64,000 nucleotides of DNA from Flammeovirga kamogawensis. GTDB lineage: Bacteria > Bacteroidota > Bacteroidia > Cytophagales > Flammeovirgaceae. This document shows, piece after piece, positions 1-9,451 of the stretch. The stretch covers positions 992,001 to 1,056,000 of the forward strand of contig NZ_CP076128.1 of NCBI RefSeq assembly GCF_018736065.1, in the 5' to 3' direction. Position numbers and translations under genes: made by a program. Position 1 is the first letter of the stretch; every line of letters begins with the position of its first letter. The notes under the pieces were generated by a model. That model saw only the letters and a list, made by a program, of their open reading frames with translations, ran no database searches and was not told the DNA's origin.

Positions 1-949
1 CACAAAAAGGGACTACTAAAGCATTTTGTTTATCTTTTATAAACTCAGGCGCTATACCTGATAAAGTAAAAATAGAAGGTATCCCTGCAGCTAATGCCTC
101 TACATATGTTTGCCCAAAAGCTTCAATTTCTTTATTAATTGGAGTATGAATATAAAAATCAAAACATTTATAAAGAGCAAATAAATTATTTTCAAAAGCT
201 ATTTCAACATATGAACCTTCATCTAATTTACTCTTTAATAAATTTTGAATTGTATTTTTATCTTGACCTGAAGTGTTTGCTAATACCAGTAAAAAATTAG
301 GGTTTTCTTGTCTTAACTTTTTAAATGCTTCAATAATATATATATGTCCTTTTAATTTTAAATACCTTGCAATTACTCCTATCACTATTGAATCATGAGG
401 TATATCATATTTCTTTTTTAATAAAGTAACGTCTTTTTCATTTACTTTAGTAAATGCATCTAAATCAAAGCCATGATGTATTAAGTTTATTTTTTCTTTT
501 GAACACCCCTCTTCTAGTAATACCTCTTTTACATTTTGTGAAATTGCTACAACATCTGTTGCTAAATAGTTACATAATTTATCATATTTAACAGATTTTG
601 GATAAAGGTCTTTATTAAAAGTTGAGCTATGCCTTGTATAAATTCTCTTTCTTATTCTTAATAACCAAGCGGAAACTAACCCTAAAAAATTAGCATCTCT
701 TAGATGTGTATGAACTACTTTAGGTCTAATCCTAAATAATAAAATCAAAATTTTGAGAAATAATAAAGGGTAATCCTTTTTACTCATTAAAGTAAGACTA
801 TAACATCGTACATTATTTCTTAATAAATAATTATCTAAATAACCTTTTCTTTTATTCAAAATGATAAATGAAATATCATTAGAAAATTTCTCAGCAATAA
901 GTTCAAAAGCAATAGCCTTATCTATGTCTGAAATTATATATAAAATCAT
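1..949 (-). CDS. Glycosyltransferase family 4 (GT-B), C-terminus cut by window edge
   Basis: The frame opens with ATG at 949 and runs off the left edge, so about 316 residues are visible. It reads MILYIISDIDKAIAF at the N-terminus and carries the GT-B donor-binding signature EAFGQTYVEALAAGIPSI near its visible end, with a VIGVIARYLKLKGH segment before it, typical of family 4 (group 1) glycosyltransferases. It probably adds a sugar to a lipid-linked surface-glycan repeat unit at the inner membrane. Its start codon overlaps the stop of the upstream sulfotransferase (ATGA, 946-949), which suggests translational coupling. Base composition is very AT-rich, as in the next three genes. The acceptor and sugar cannot be read from sequence. 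Confidence 0.85.
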   Translation of the reverse strand, partial: MILYIISDIDKAIAFELIAEKFSNDISFIILNKRKGYLDNYLLRNNVRCYSLTLMSKKDYPLLFLKILILLFRIRPKVVHTHLRDANFLGLVSAWLLRIRKRIYTRHSSTFNKDLYPKSVKYDKLCNYLATDVVAISQNVKEVLLEEGCSKEKINLIHHGFDLDAFTKVNEKDVTLLKKKYDIPHDSIVIGVIARYLKLKGHIYIIEAFKKLRQENPNFLLVLANTSGQDKNTIQNLLKSKLDEGSYVEIAFENNLFALYKCFDFYIHTPINKEIEAFGQTYVEALAAGIPSIFTLSGIAPEFIKDKQNALVVPFC

Positions 950-1884
950 ATCTTTTCTAAATGAACAGGATATACATCGTATAAATTATAATAATTAATT
1001 TTAAAATAATTTAAAATAATTTGATATTTTTTAATTTCTTCATCTAAAAAAAAGCCTTTCCAACTAGATAATTGTATTTTCTCACCTAAAATAATTTTAT
1101 TATCTTTTACTGTTCTACTATTCTTTCTAAAATCAAATGTATCAATTTTACTTTGATTGATGCATTTCCATTCAGCGTTAATAAAATTAAATGTTTTAAT
1201 CGGATTTAAAAATAACTCTTCATATGATATAAGTAACCAATTACCTGATTTACTCAAATTTTTATTATGAATACACCAAACTAGGAACAGAAAAATTTTT
1301 TGATCGTGAATAAAATCAATTATACTTTGTTCAATTTTATATTCGGAACATAGTATTTTAAGAGAATATTGTAAATCGATATCATCCCAAGATCCATGTT
1401 CAATTTGTGATTTCACAACTGCGAGTGGGTGTCTTACAAAATAAATTGGCTTATATTTAAAGTCAATACTATTGACTAACCAAGGAAGAAGATTGTTCCC
1501 TCGACAAAATTTTATAATTGTATGGGTGTATTTTTTTATTTCAAACGTTGATGTATATGGCAATAGTATAGGATTTTTATACTTTAATGAAAACAAATTC
1601 TTCAATTGATATAGCTCTGTTTCATAATTTTCGTATTTATTTATTGAAGGTCTTATTGAAGTCAATTTATCACTTATATTTTTAAACCTTTTCTTTCTTA
1701 GAGGTTCCCAAATTAAACAGTGTTCATCTAGCAAAAAATAAAGTGTTTCAGCAAGCCAAGTACTTCCTCCTCTTGGATCTGAAAATATAAGTTTAGATTT
1801 TTTATAATCAATTTTATTATTAATATATAAAGAATAATAAATAGAAAAAACTTTTTGTTTAAGCCTTAATAATAAATTTCTCAT
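946..1884 (-). CDS. P-loop sulfotransferase family protein
   Basis: A 312-residue protein with the PAPS-binding 5'-phosphosulfate loop FSDPRGGSTWLAE at about residues 34-46 and a 3'-phosphate-binding segment YFVRHPLAVVKSQ about 120 residues later, the two landmarks of the sulfotransferase fold. It would transfer sulfate from PAPS, most likely to a sugar hydroxyl, given glycosyltransferases on both sides. No signal peptide or membrane span is visible, so it should be cytoplasmic. The stop overlaps the start of the next glycosyltransferase by the ATGA arrangement. Upstream lie 267 bp with no gene. A second, unrelated sulfotransferase occurs at 9950-10726, which strengthens the idea of a sulfated glycan. 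Substrate unknown. Confidence 0.82.
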   Translation of the reverse strand: MRNLLLRLKQKVFSIYYSLYINNKIDYKKSKLIFSDPRGGSTWLAETLYFLLDEHCLIWEPLRKKRFKNISDKLTSIRPSINKYENYETELYQLKNLFSLKYKNPILLPYTSTFEIKKYTHTIIKFCRGNNLLPWLVNSIDFKYKPIYFVRHPLAVVKSQIEHGSWDDIDLQYSLKILCSEYKIEQSIIDFIHDQKIFLFLVWCIHNKNLSKSGNWLLISYEELFLNPIKTFNFINAEWKCINQSKIDTFDFRKNSRTVKDNKIILGEKIQLSSWKGFFLDEEIKKYQIILNYFKINYYNLYDVYPVHLEKI

Positions 1885-2151
1885 TTGTTTAATTTTATTA
1901 ATAATTGATTTTGATCTAAAAATATGTTTTTATTTTTTTTATGTTGAAATCATTTTACACTGAAAATACAGGGTTTTTAAAAAGCCTTTTCTAGTACCAG
2001 AAAATATTTATCTAAACATATAGCTAAAAATCAAACTCATTGGAATTAATTAAAATGTAATGCTATTTACATAACAACTTATTTGATCACAAGAATAATA
2101 TTTATTTCATAATAATACTTTAATAAATCCTTATAATTGGTCGGTAGATAT

Positions 2152-3375
2152 TTAGGTTATTTTTTTAAACATTTTATTTATTTGAATCTCTCTAGAATAT
2201 TCATCCAAACAAATATTTTTATTTATTTTATTATTTTTCCAATCTATATATTTTTTATTTAAAAAACACAATCCTTCATTAACTGATGATGTTGCAATAC
2301 CTAATTTATTATTCATAACGATTTCATGAATTACATCATTATCAGTTGGTGCTATTAAAATGCTTCTTCTTAGACCTACATAATCAAAAATTTTCCCAGA
2401 ATACACACCTTTATAATCTTCCCAAGCAGGATAAAATAATATAGATGATTTAGCTCCAATTTCTAGACATTCTTCCCTACTGATCCTATTGGTAAAGTAA
2501 CAAATATTTAATTCATCAATGTTATTTAGTATTTTGTCTTTCATTTGTGGAATTGCTAATAAGCCAATAAAGTTTATTTTTACATTTTGTTTATTCTTTA
2601 CAAATTCATTTATTATATCACAAAATAATAATATATTCTGTTTTGGATAAATTGTACCAAGTACTGAAATTTGAAAACAATTAGTATCAATTTCTTTATC
2701 TACATATTTATCAAAAATAGATTTTTCAAATCCATTCAATATCAGTTCTTTTTTCTCAATTGGGTATGATGAAAAGAAATCTAAAAACTGTTTATTTACA
2801 GCAAAAATTTGATCAAAATTATGTATTTCTTTTTTATAAAATCTCTTTATAAAAAAGTGTTCAATTTTTGATTTGAAATTAATATTATTATTCTTATTTA
2901 AAATAATATGGTTTTGAAAATCTCTAATATCTAGCAATAATTTTGCATTTAATTTTGTGTTAATTTGTAATGCAGTCTTTAAAAGATTTACAGGAGGAAT
3001 TGATACTAATATATAATCAATTTTTTCTTCAATAAAATCTAATCCATCAACAAAGTTTGATGTAGAAGTATATACACCAAATTCATTATTAATAAGATTT
3101 CTTATACTAAGAAGATAACTATTTTTGTTTTTTTTGATTTGCTGTGGTACTCTTATTATTTTAAATTGTTTGTTAACAACTTCAACTGTTATTTGTTTTT
3201 TTTCAGATTCAATACTACAAATCTCATCCCAAGTCATACTATTTTTTTTATAATATCTTGTTATAAGATAAACATTGTGGTTTTTATCTGTTAAACCTTT
3301 AATATATGCTTCAACTCTATTTACAGTTATAGAGTTTAACGGTTTAAAGTAATAACTTAATATTAAAAAATTCAT
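2152..3375 (-). CDS. Glycosyltransferase, GT-B fold (family 4-like)
   Basis: A 407-residue protein starting MNFLILSYYFKPLNSITVNR, the usual first strand and loop of family 4-like glycosyltransferases that take off-pathway residues after YYFxP. The second half contains FQISVLGTIYPKQNILLF (start of the donor domain) and a GKIFDYVGLRRSILIA segment that replaces the classic E-x7-E region. It is expected to be a cytoplasmic or membrane-associated enzyme of surface-glycan assembly. Its start overlaps the stop of the acyltransferase by four bases (3372-3375). Codons are extremely AT-rich. The sugar specificity is not predictable; the family assignment is firmer than the role. Confidence 0.78.
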   Translation of the reverse strand: MNFLILSYYFKPLNSITVNRVEAYIKGLTDKNHNVYLITRYYKKNSMTWDEICSIESEKKQITVEVVNKQFKIIRVPQQIKKNKNSYLLSIRNLINNEFGVYTSTSNFVDGLDFIEEKIDYILVSIPPVNLLKTALQINTKLNAKLLLDIRDFQNHIILNKNNNINFKSKIEHFFIKRFYKKEIHNFDQIFAVNKQFLDFFSSYPIEKKELILNGFEKSIFDKYVDKEIDTNCFQISVLGTIYPKQNILLFCDIINEFVKNKQNVKINFIGLLAIPQMKDKILNNIDELNICYFTNRISREECLEIGAKSSILFYPAWEDYKGVYSGKIFDYVGLRRSILIAPTDNDVIHEIVMNNKLGIATSSVNEGLCFLNKKYIDWKNNKINKNICLDEYSREIQINKMFKKIT

Positions 3376-3887
3376 ACAATTTCTTTTTTTATAACTGCTG
3401 GGTTTCCGGCTAATAAAGTATTTCCTCTATAAGCCCCTCTTAAAACAACACTTCCACCTGCTATTGTACAATTTTCTCCAATCTCAGCACCAGATAGTAT
3501 TAATGAATTAGCACCAATCCAAACATTGGAATTAATAATTATTATTTTACCATTATAAATTCTTCGATCTTTTAAACCATGATTTTCAGTATTAATCAGT
3601 ACATTTGGAGCTATAATAACATTTTTCTTTATAACTAATTTTGACCTTTTAGAAGCTGCAAAATAACAACCACTCGACACTGTTAAACTAATATTTGAAG
3701 AGTCATGTATTTCCATAAATTTATATCCTCTTATTTTATTGGTATAGTGAACAGAAAATGGAACTTCACTATTAATCCTAAATATTCTTTGAAAAAGAAA
3801 ATTCACCAATAATAAACCTATTGGAATATGTATATAATGTGGCCTTTTTAATATCTTAGTGTAATATATTTTCAATAATCCTGTCAT
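3372..3887 (-). CDS. Hexapeptide-repeat (LbH) O-acyltransferase
   Basis: A 171-residue protein. The C-terminal half shows left-handed beta-helix hexapeptide repeats (VIIAPNVLINTENHG, SNVWIGANSLILSGAEIGEN, CTIAGGSVVLRG) and ends with the typical GNPAVIKKEIV tail of the CysE/LacA/WbbJ group. These enzymes transfer acetyl or similar groups from acyl-CoA to sugars, as trimers in the cytoplasm. The NTENHG histidine is the expected catalytic base. It is the first gene of the minus-strand glycan run; its start codon lies only two bases from the start of the divergent LRR gene, so any promoter must lie inside that gene, or the true start is further in. Acceptor unknown. Confidence 0.86.
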   Translation of the reverse strand: MTGLLKIYYTKILKRPHYIHIPIGLLLVNFLFQRIFRINSEVPFSVHYTNKIRGYKFMEIHDSSNISLTVSSGCYFAASKRSKLVIKKNVIIAPNVLINTENHGLKDRRIYNGKIIIINSNVWIGANSLILSGAEIGENCTIAGGSVVLRGAYRGNTLLAGNPAVIKKEIV

Positions 3888-3889
3888 AT

Positions 3890-6856
3890 ATGAAATACCT
3901 TTATTGTTTTATAATTATTTTTATAGTTTTTAAATCCTATGGTCAAGATAGAAAAGCAGATTCACTATTTCTAATTGATTTAATAAATGTAAATCAAGAT
4001 CACACATTAAATTGGGATATCAATACCCCAATTGATAATTGGAGTGGTATTACATTAAAAAATAATAGATTATCGAATCTTTATGTTAATAATAAAAATT
4101 TATATGTAATTCCATCTTCAATCTCAAATAGCAATGAGTTAGTCAATTTTCAATGTTACAATAATAACATTACACAACTGCCTAATGAAATTACGAAATT
4201 AAGTTTACTGCGAGATTTAACCATTTATGGAAATAATATAACTAAACTACCCGAAGAAATTGACAAACTTATAAACCTAAGATATTTAAATGCTCAATGG
4301 AATCAGATAAATTATATACCATTAAGTTTTAATAAATTACCAAATATATATAGGTTAGTAATTCACTCAAATAATTTAGGTTATTCTGCATTGGAATTAA
4401 TACCAAGGTTTATTAATCGAGCAACAATTAATCCTCAAAATAAACTAAATAACGATATTACAATTTACTATGAAAACTCTGTCGAATTAATAGTTAATGA
4501 TTCTTCAGTAAACAACACTTATACTTGGTATAAAAACAATAGTCCGATAGGAAATTCTAATGTAAGAAAATTAACTACCAATGAAAATGGCCTTTTCTAT
4601 TGTATTATTACCAACTCAGATCCGTTTCTTAGTGACCTTCCTACTGTAACATCTGGTAACTATGAGATTACTAATGCCGGTCCCTTCTGGTCCGACTCAA
4701 CTGCCCTTGCTATATTAAGGGACACAAATATAGGAAATAATTTAGGTTGGCCAACAACAAATCCAACTAGAGTTAAAGATTGGGCAGGAGTAACACATTC
4801 GGGAGATTTAGCAGATAGAGTTACCTCTGTGGTTATTGACAATAAAGAGATGTATACTCTTCCTGCAGAAATGGCCACAATGGATGGCTTAACAGCACTT
4901 GAAATTCAGAACAACAAATTAGTTTTTGCAGATTTAGCCAACCTTGGTAGTCTTGCTCCTACTACTTTCACTTATGCTCCCCAAGCTGAATTAGGGGAAG
5001 AACGCTCTATTGGTTTTTCGTTAGGAAATACCGTAACTATGACGGTAGATTCTGCTGCACATGCTAACGACACTTACCAGTGGTTCAATGAAAACGGGGC
5101 CATTGCTGGAGCAATTTCAAATACGTATTCAGCTGCTGCTGTAGGTTCTTATTACTGTGAGGTTAAAAACTCATTATTTCCTGACCTTACTTTAAAGCAA
5201 GCCACTACTTTTATCTACGATCAAGATGCTTATAATAATGATGAACGCATTTTAAAAGAATTATATACTTCCAACTCTGGAAATTCTTTGGGTTGGGACC
5301 TCTCTAAACAGATGGACACATGGAATGGTGTCACCTTAAGAGGTGGGCGTGTCTATGAGTTAGCCTTGAACGGAAAGATACTTTCCACTTTGCCTGCCGA
5401 TTTTGGACAATTGACGGAACTTTCTACTTTAAATTTATCAAATAATAGTTTTTCTTCTTTACCCATTCTATCTACATTAAGTAAGTTGACTTCTTTTCAA
5501 TTAGGGAATAATCTGTTTGCTTCCATTCCTGCAACGGTAACTGATTTAACGCAATTAGAAGTCTTAGCGTTAAACAACAATCAGATCACTTTAGTAGAAA
5601 GTAGTATCTCAAACTTAACAAATCTAACTGATTTATCCATTCAAGAGAACTTTCTAACTTTTGAAGATATTGAGCTATTGCCTCAAACAAGTAATAGTAG
5701 AACATATAGCCCACAAGGCACAGCTGGTGCGCCTCAATATGTTGGCACTTCTGGGTATATATATATTGTCGTGGACCAAACTATAGATCCTACATTAAGA
5801 GATGTAAATACCTATCAATGGTATTATGAAGGAGTCGCAATCCCGAATTCAAACAATGACTCTTTATTTATTAATAATCAATTTGGGGAATTTTACACCA
5901 AAATTAATAATCCAACAATTACAGACCTCACTTTAAAAACAGCATCTATTTTTGTCTCACCAGATAAAGTGGACGAACAAGATTCTCTAGTCCTTGTAGC
6001 CTTAAAAAATATAGATCTCAATCCAAATAACACTTTAAATTGGCCAAACACTTCTCCTGTTGGATCTTGGGAAGGTATTCAGGTAGATGGTGAGAATGCA
6101 AGAATTACAACCCTCGATATATGGAATAAAAATATTGATGCGTTACCTTCTTCCTTTACTTCGTTAACTGCATTAGAAAATGCTAATATTTCTGCCAACA
6201 ACCTTATTGCCTTACCCAATGATATGGATGCTTTAACGAATTTAAGTTATATCAATATCTCCAATAACCATTTATCTTTTGCTGAAATGGATAAAATTGT
6301 GCTTAACGAGAGTAATGGAAGAGTGAACTTTGTGTATGGCAATCAAAAAAGTATTGGTGAAGAAGGAACGACTGTCACTTTAGAAAATGGGTTTAATTTT
6401 TTAGCTATTCCCGAAGAAGACCGCACTACCAACGACTTTTATCAATGGTATAGAAATGGCAGTATCATTGATGGAGAAAATGAAGAATCTTTAAGAGTCA
6501 ATAACACTGGAGAATACAACTATACCATCTCCAATGAACGCTATACTACTATATTATTAACCTCTTATAGTATTACTGTAGATGGTAATGTAACCAGTAT
6601 TGGTAATGAGATTGGAGGAACATTAAAATTATATCCTAACCCTACAGCAAATCGTTTCACATTAGAAATCTCTAATGCTGTTCGTATTATTGACGTAAAA
6701 GTGTATGATGTCGTTGGAAATATTTACTTGAACATTTACAATACATCCTCTTTGCACAAATGGTCAATTAACCTTGAAGGTAAACCTATTGGCATTTACC
6801 TTGTTTGGGTAAAAACGGACAAAGGAGAAGTAACCATGAAGGTGTTTAAAAAGTAG
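3890..6856 (+). CDS. Secreted leucine-rich repeat / Ig-like repeat protein with T9SS type A sorting domain
   Basis: A 988-residue protein. Residues 1-19 are a signal peptide ending SYGQ. Four composite units follow (about 24-260, 262-446, 447-690, 693-905). Most begin with an aspartate-rich helix and a W-x-GV/GI motif (NWSGITL, TWNGVTL, SWEGIQV), continue with leucine-rich repeats such as LSTLNLSNNSFSSLP, and end in an Ig-like strand pair with QWY/QWF and a YYC-like motif. The last 75 residues (LKLYPNPTANRF to VTMKVFKK) are a type IX secretion sorting domain, so the protein should be exported and surface-attached or released. It probably binds a ligand or another cell. The first quarter, to about base 4625, is much more AT-rich than the rest, suggesting a recombinant gene. 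Confidence 0.85.
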   Translation: MKYLYCFIIIFIVFKSYGQDRKADSLFLIDLINVNQDHTLNWDINTPIDNWSGITLKNNRLSNLYVNNKNLYVIPSSISNSNELVNFQCYNNNITQLPNEITKLSLLRDLTIYGNNITKLPEEIDKLINLRYLNAQWNQINYIPLSFNKLPNIYRLVIHSNNLGYSALELIPRFINRATINPQNKLNNDITIYYENSVELIVNDSSVNNTYTWYKNNSPIGNSNVRKLTTNENGLFYCIITNSDPFLSDLPTVTSGNYEITNAGPFWSDSTALAILRDTNIGNNLGWPTTNPTRVKDWAGVTHSGDLADRVTSVVIDNKEMYTLPAEMATMDGLTALEIQNNKLVFADLANLGSLAPTTFTYAPQAELGEERSIGFSLGNTVTMTVDSAAHANDTYQWFNENGAIAGAISNTYSAAAVGSYYCEVKNSLFPDLTLKQATTFIYDQDAYNNDERILKELYTSNSGNSLGWDLSKQMDTWNGVTLRGGRVYELALNGKILSTLPADFGQLTELSTLNLSNNSFSSLPILSTLSKLTSFQLGNNLFASIPATVTDLTQLEVLALNNNQITLVESSISNLTNLTDLSIQENFLTFEDIELLPQTSNSRTYSPQGTAGAPQYVGTSGYIYIVVDQTIDPTLRDVNTYQWYYEGVAIPNSNNDSLFINNQFGEFYTKINNPTITDLTLKTASIFVSPDKVDEQDSLVLVALKNIDLNPNNTLNWPNTSPVGSWEGIQVDGENARITTLDIWNKNIDALPSSFTSLTALENANISANNLIALPNDMDALTNLSYINISNNHLSFAEMDKIVLNESNGRVNFVYGNQKSIGEEGTTVTLENGFNFLAIPEEDRTTNDFYQWYRNGSIIDGENEESLRVNNTGEYNYTISNERYTTILLTSYSITVDGNVTSIGNEIGGTLKLYPNPTANRFTLEISNAVRIIDVKVYDVVGNIYLNIYNTSSLHKWSINLEGKPIGIYLVWVKTDKGEVTMKVFKK

Positions 6857-6867
6857 TTTTTCTCATT

Positions 6868-6907
6868 CACCTAAAAACCCATGAATTAATTCGTGGATTT
6901 TTAAGTG
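6868..6907. terminator. Bidirectional intrinsic terminator between convergent genes
   Basis: A near-perfect 40-base inverted repeat centred at 6887/6888 with A-rich and T-rich flanks (arms at about 6868-6885 and 6890-6907, two mismatches). It sits between the convergent LRR gene and ABC transporter and can serve both. Confidence 0.7.
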
Positions 6908-6983
6908 AACTTTCTTTTTCAACAAATGGTCTAGCTTTATTTTACATCATTTGCACAGCTAAAAAAAATGAAGACTGTTACTA

Positions 6984-8693
6984 TTACAATTCAATAATAC
7001 GATCACATTCCTCTAATGTACTCAAACGGTGAGCAATAATTATAATGGTTAAATCTGTATGCGATAGCTTATTAATCGACGCAGTAATTTCTTTTTCCGT
7101 TTCATTGTCTAAAGCTGAAGTCGCTTCATCAAAGAATAAAATTTCTGCATCAAAATATAAAGCCCTTGCAATACCTACGCGTTGTCTTTGACCTCCAGAT
7201 AGTTTTGTACCGTTCTCTCCTATCCTTGTATCTACTCCATTTGTGAGTTTATTGGCCGTTTCCCATAAACTTGCTCTTTTTAAAACTCGTTCTAACTTGG
7301 TGTAATCAATTTCTGATTGTTCACAACCAAAAGCAACATTTTCTGCTAAAGTTGCATCTATTATATAAACCGATTGCTGTACATACCCTACCTTATGGTA
7401 AAAATCATCTTCGTATTCTTCTCCAAAAACTTGTTCATCAATTTTATACTTACCTTTGGTTACACGTAAAAAACCTAAGAGAATGTTCATGATGGTAGTT
7501 TTCCCTGAGCCTGAAGCTCCAATTAAACCTAACGTTTCTCCTTTTTTAATAAGCAAAGAGAAATCTTCTAAAATAAAATCATTAGGGGTATCTGGATAGG
7601 CGTAGCTAATATTTTCAAGCACTAGTTTGTCTTTAAAAACAACTTCTTTTTGTGCTTTTCTAGTATATTTTTGTTCTTGAGCTAATGGTTTTAACACCTC
7701 AAATGTCCATTTAAACTGATTTAAGCCATTAAGGTAAGTCACCATTCTGTTTAAAGAAGGCATTATTCTAAAACCAGCTACTGCAAAAACACCTAACAAT
7801 TGTAGTAATTCCGTACGAGATCCTAAAGAATAGACACCATAAATGTTCATTACTAAAATAGCCATCATTAATGAAGTTTCTATGACTCTTGTTGGGGCTA
7901 AGTTATAAATATTTGATTTTACATTAATAGCCACCATTTTAGCTACATTTACATTAATTTCATTACGAAATGCATCCTCAGATCCAGAAATTAGTACATC
8001 AGTAAAACCGAATATTGATTGAAATATATTTTGATTTAAAGATGGTTCTACTTGTCTTCGAATTAAACCCATTTCAATAGTCTTTGATCTTACATATCTA
8101 TAAAAAACCACAAAAATAGGTGCTGCTGTAAATAACAACAAGCCAATAACTTTAATGTCATAAATCGTGATTCCAATTAAAATTGTGAATAAAATAAGTA
8201 ATTCATTTATTAAATTTAAAGATCCTAGAAATTGTTGATTAGCAAAATTTTGCGTAGTAATATTTATATTTCTTACTAGAATGTTTGAATTTTCTTCCTT
8301 AAAAAAAGTAAAGCCTTTTTTATAATATATTTGATGCAATCGTTTTGCAAAATCACTGTACAACCCTAATGCAAACTCACTTTGGTATTTGGTTATTAAT
8401 AAACCTGCAATATTTTTTGTCAATATCACTAAAAATAGCAAAGAAGTAAGGAGAATAATTAGTTGTTTATCATCTGTTAAATGAAAAGTATTGAACAACC
8501 ATTCTGCCCATTCGTATTTCTCCACCATATTATCTTCCAATAACACTGCAAATACAGGAAGCATAGCACTTAACCCAATCAACTCAAAACCAGAATTTAT
8601 AAAAAGCAATACACTTACACCCATCGCTTTTATCTTTTGGTCTTTCGGTAAGATAGAACGAATGAATTGTATGGTCTGAAAAAGAATTTTCAT
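6984..8693 (-). CDS. ABC transporter, fused permease and ATPase (MsbA/PglK-like flippase or exporter)
   Basis: A 569-residue half-transporter. About six membrane segments fill residues 20-330. The nucleotide-binding domain follows, with Walker A GASGSGKTT at 392-400, the signature LSGGQRQRVGIARAL near 500, Walker B ILFFDEATSALD near 520 and the switch histidine in AHRLST. The N-terminal layout resembles PglK/MsbA-type lipid-linked glycan or lipid exporters. Given the surrounding glycan genes, a role in moving a lipid-linked glycan across the inner membrane is likely, but this is inference from context. The protein stops right after DRIIEL, a little earlier than most relatives. It faces the LRR gene across a terminator and has 302 bp upstream. 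Confidence 0.85.
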   Translation of the reverse strand: MKILFQTIQFIRSILPKDQKIKAMGVSVLLFINSGFELIGLSAMLPVFAVLLEDNMVEKYEWAEWLFNTFHLTDDKQLIILLTSLLFLVILTKNIAGLLITKYQSEFALGLYSDFAKRLHQIYYKKGFTFFKEENSNILVRNINITTQNFANQQFLGSLNLINELLILFTILIGITIYDIKVIGLLLFTAAPIFVVFYRYVRSKTIEMGLIRRQVEPSLNQNIFQSIFGFTDVLISGSEDAFRNEINVNVAKMVAINVKSNIYNLAPTRVIETSLMMAILVMNIYGVYSLGSRTELLQLLGVFAVAGFRIMPSLNRMVTYLNGLNQFKWTFEVLKPLAQEQKYTRKAQKEVVFKDKLVLENISYAYPDTPNDFILEDFSLLIKKGETLGLIGASGSGKTTIMNILLGFLRVTKGKYKIDEQVFGEEYEDDFYHKVGYVQQSVYIIDATLAENVAFGCEQSEIDYTKLERVLKRASLWETANKLTNGVDTRIGENGTKLSGGQRQRVGIARALYFDAEILFFDEATSALDNETEKEITASINKLSHTDLTIIIIAHRLSTLEECDRIIEL

Positions 8694-8995
8694 TTAAAAA
8701 AAATCGTTTGTTAATTTATTGGTGCGAAATTAAGGAATTAAGTTGAGAATGTGGCAATGGGGTTACAATACATTGGGGATTTGTGTGAAGAGTAGAATGA
8801 AACATGTGTATTCAAATCGTTCATGTAATTTGGAAATCTAAATTGAGTTACTAGATCAAGAATTTATGACTACACCAAAAAACCACATATTGATTCTTGT
8901 TTGTTGAATGGATAGCTTTTCACTTTCTATCCTATTTTTACTTATAAGCTCAAAAATTACGATATTGTAACTATGTTCAACGTATACGTAATATT
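8694..8995. other. Intergenic region, divergent, no gene seen
   Basis: This 302-bp stretch separates the ABC transporter (leftward) from the antitoxin gene (rightward). It should carry both promoters, but I see no convincing TTTG/TAnnTTTG pair, repeat or small ORF. Confidence 0.4.
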
Positions 8996-9451
8996 GTGAT
9001 TGTAGAAAGCGAGTTCAAAATTAGTAGTAGAAAAAAGAAGATCTACTCTTTTGAGGATATAGGGATACATTGGGAAAATGACTTTGATATAGTAAATATT
9101 ATTAATGAATCTACCGCTCCCATTACCATTGTAGAATATATTATTAAGCTGTATAATTTCTCTACAAAAGATTACGACAAATTCTTTAATATAAAGTATA
9201 CAACCTATAAGGATAGCAAGAATAAAAATGAAAAAGCAAATCATCATATTTTATCAAACGCTATTGCATTAAAAGAAATCCACGACTTAGGTGTTAATAC
9301 TTTCGGTGATAAAGAGAAATTCATGCATTGGTTAGGCAAGAAAAACATTGCTATGGGTGGCACTTCAGCAAAGGAAATTCTACATACAGATAGCGGTAGA
9401 AATATTGTGCTAGCAACACTACATAGCATTGAGTACGGAATGTTTGCCTAG
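8996..9451 (+). CDS. Xre/MbcA/ParS-type antitoxin of a RES toxin-antitoxin module
   Basis: A 151-residue protein whose C-terminal 50 residues match the toxin-binding domain of Xre/ParS antitoxins (DUF2384): GDKEKFMHWLGKKNIAMGG, then a hydrophobic turn, a TDSGRNIVLATL helix and the closing IEYGMFA. In the family the N-terminal half is a DNA-binding helical region, which represses the operon, while this domain blocks the RES toxin's active site. The start is GTG at 8996; no in-frame ATG lies close upstream, so the exact start is uncertain. The TAG stop is directly followed by the ATG of the RES gene, an operon arrangement typical of such modules. The antitoxin frame is intact although the toxin is broken. 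Confidence 0.85.
   Translation: MIVESEFKISSRKKKIYSFEDIGIHWENDFDIVNIINESTAPITIVEYIIKLYNFSTKDYDKFFNIKYTTYKDSKNKNEKANHHILSNAIALKEIHDLGVNTFGDKEKFMHWLGKKNIAMGGTSAKEILHTDSGRNIVLATLHSIEYGMFA

Noticed and set aside
4660-4878. Minus-strand ORF inside the LRR gene
   Set aside because: Antisense shadow of a well supported coding frame.
8742-8760. Fifteen-base match (GAGAATGTGGCAATG) with the greB gene near 12284
   Set aside because: The match is short and flanks differ, so chance or a remote remnant cannot be told apart; not a mobile element.
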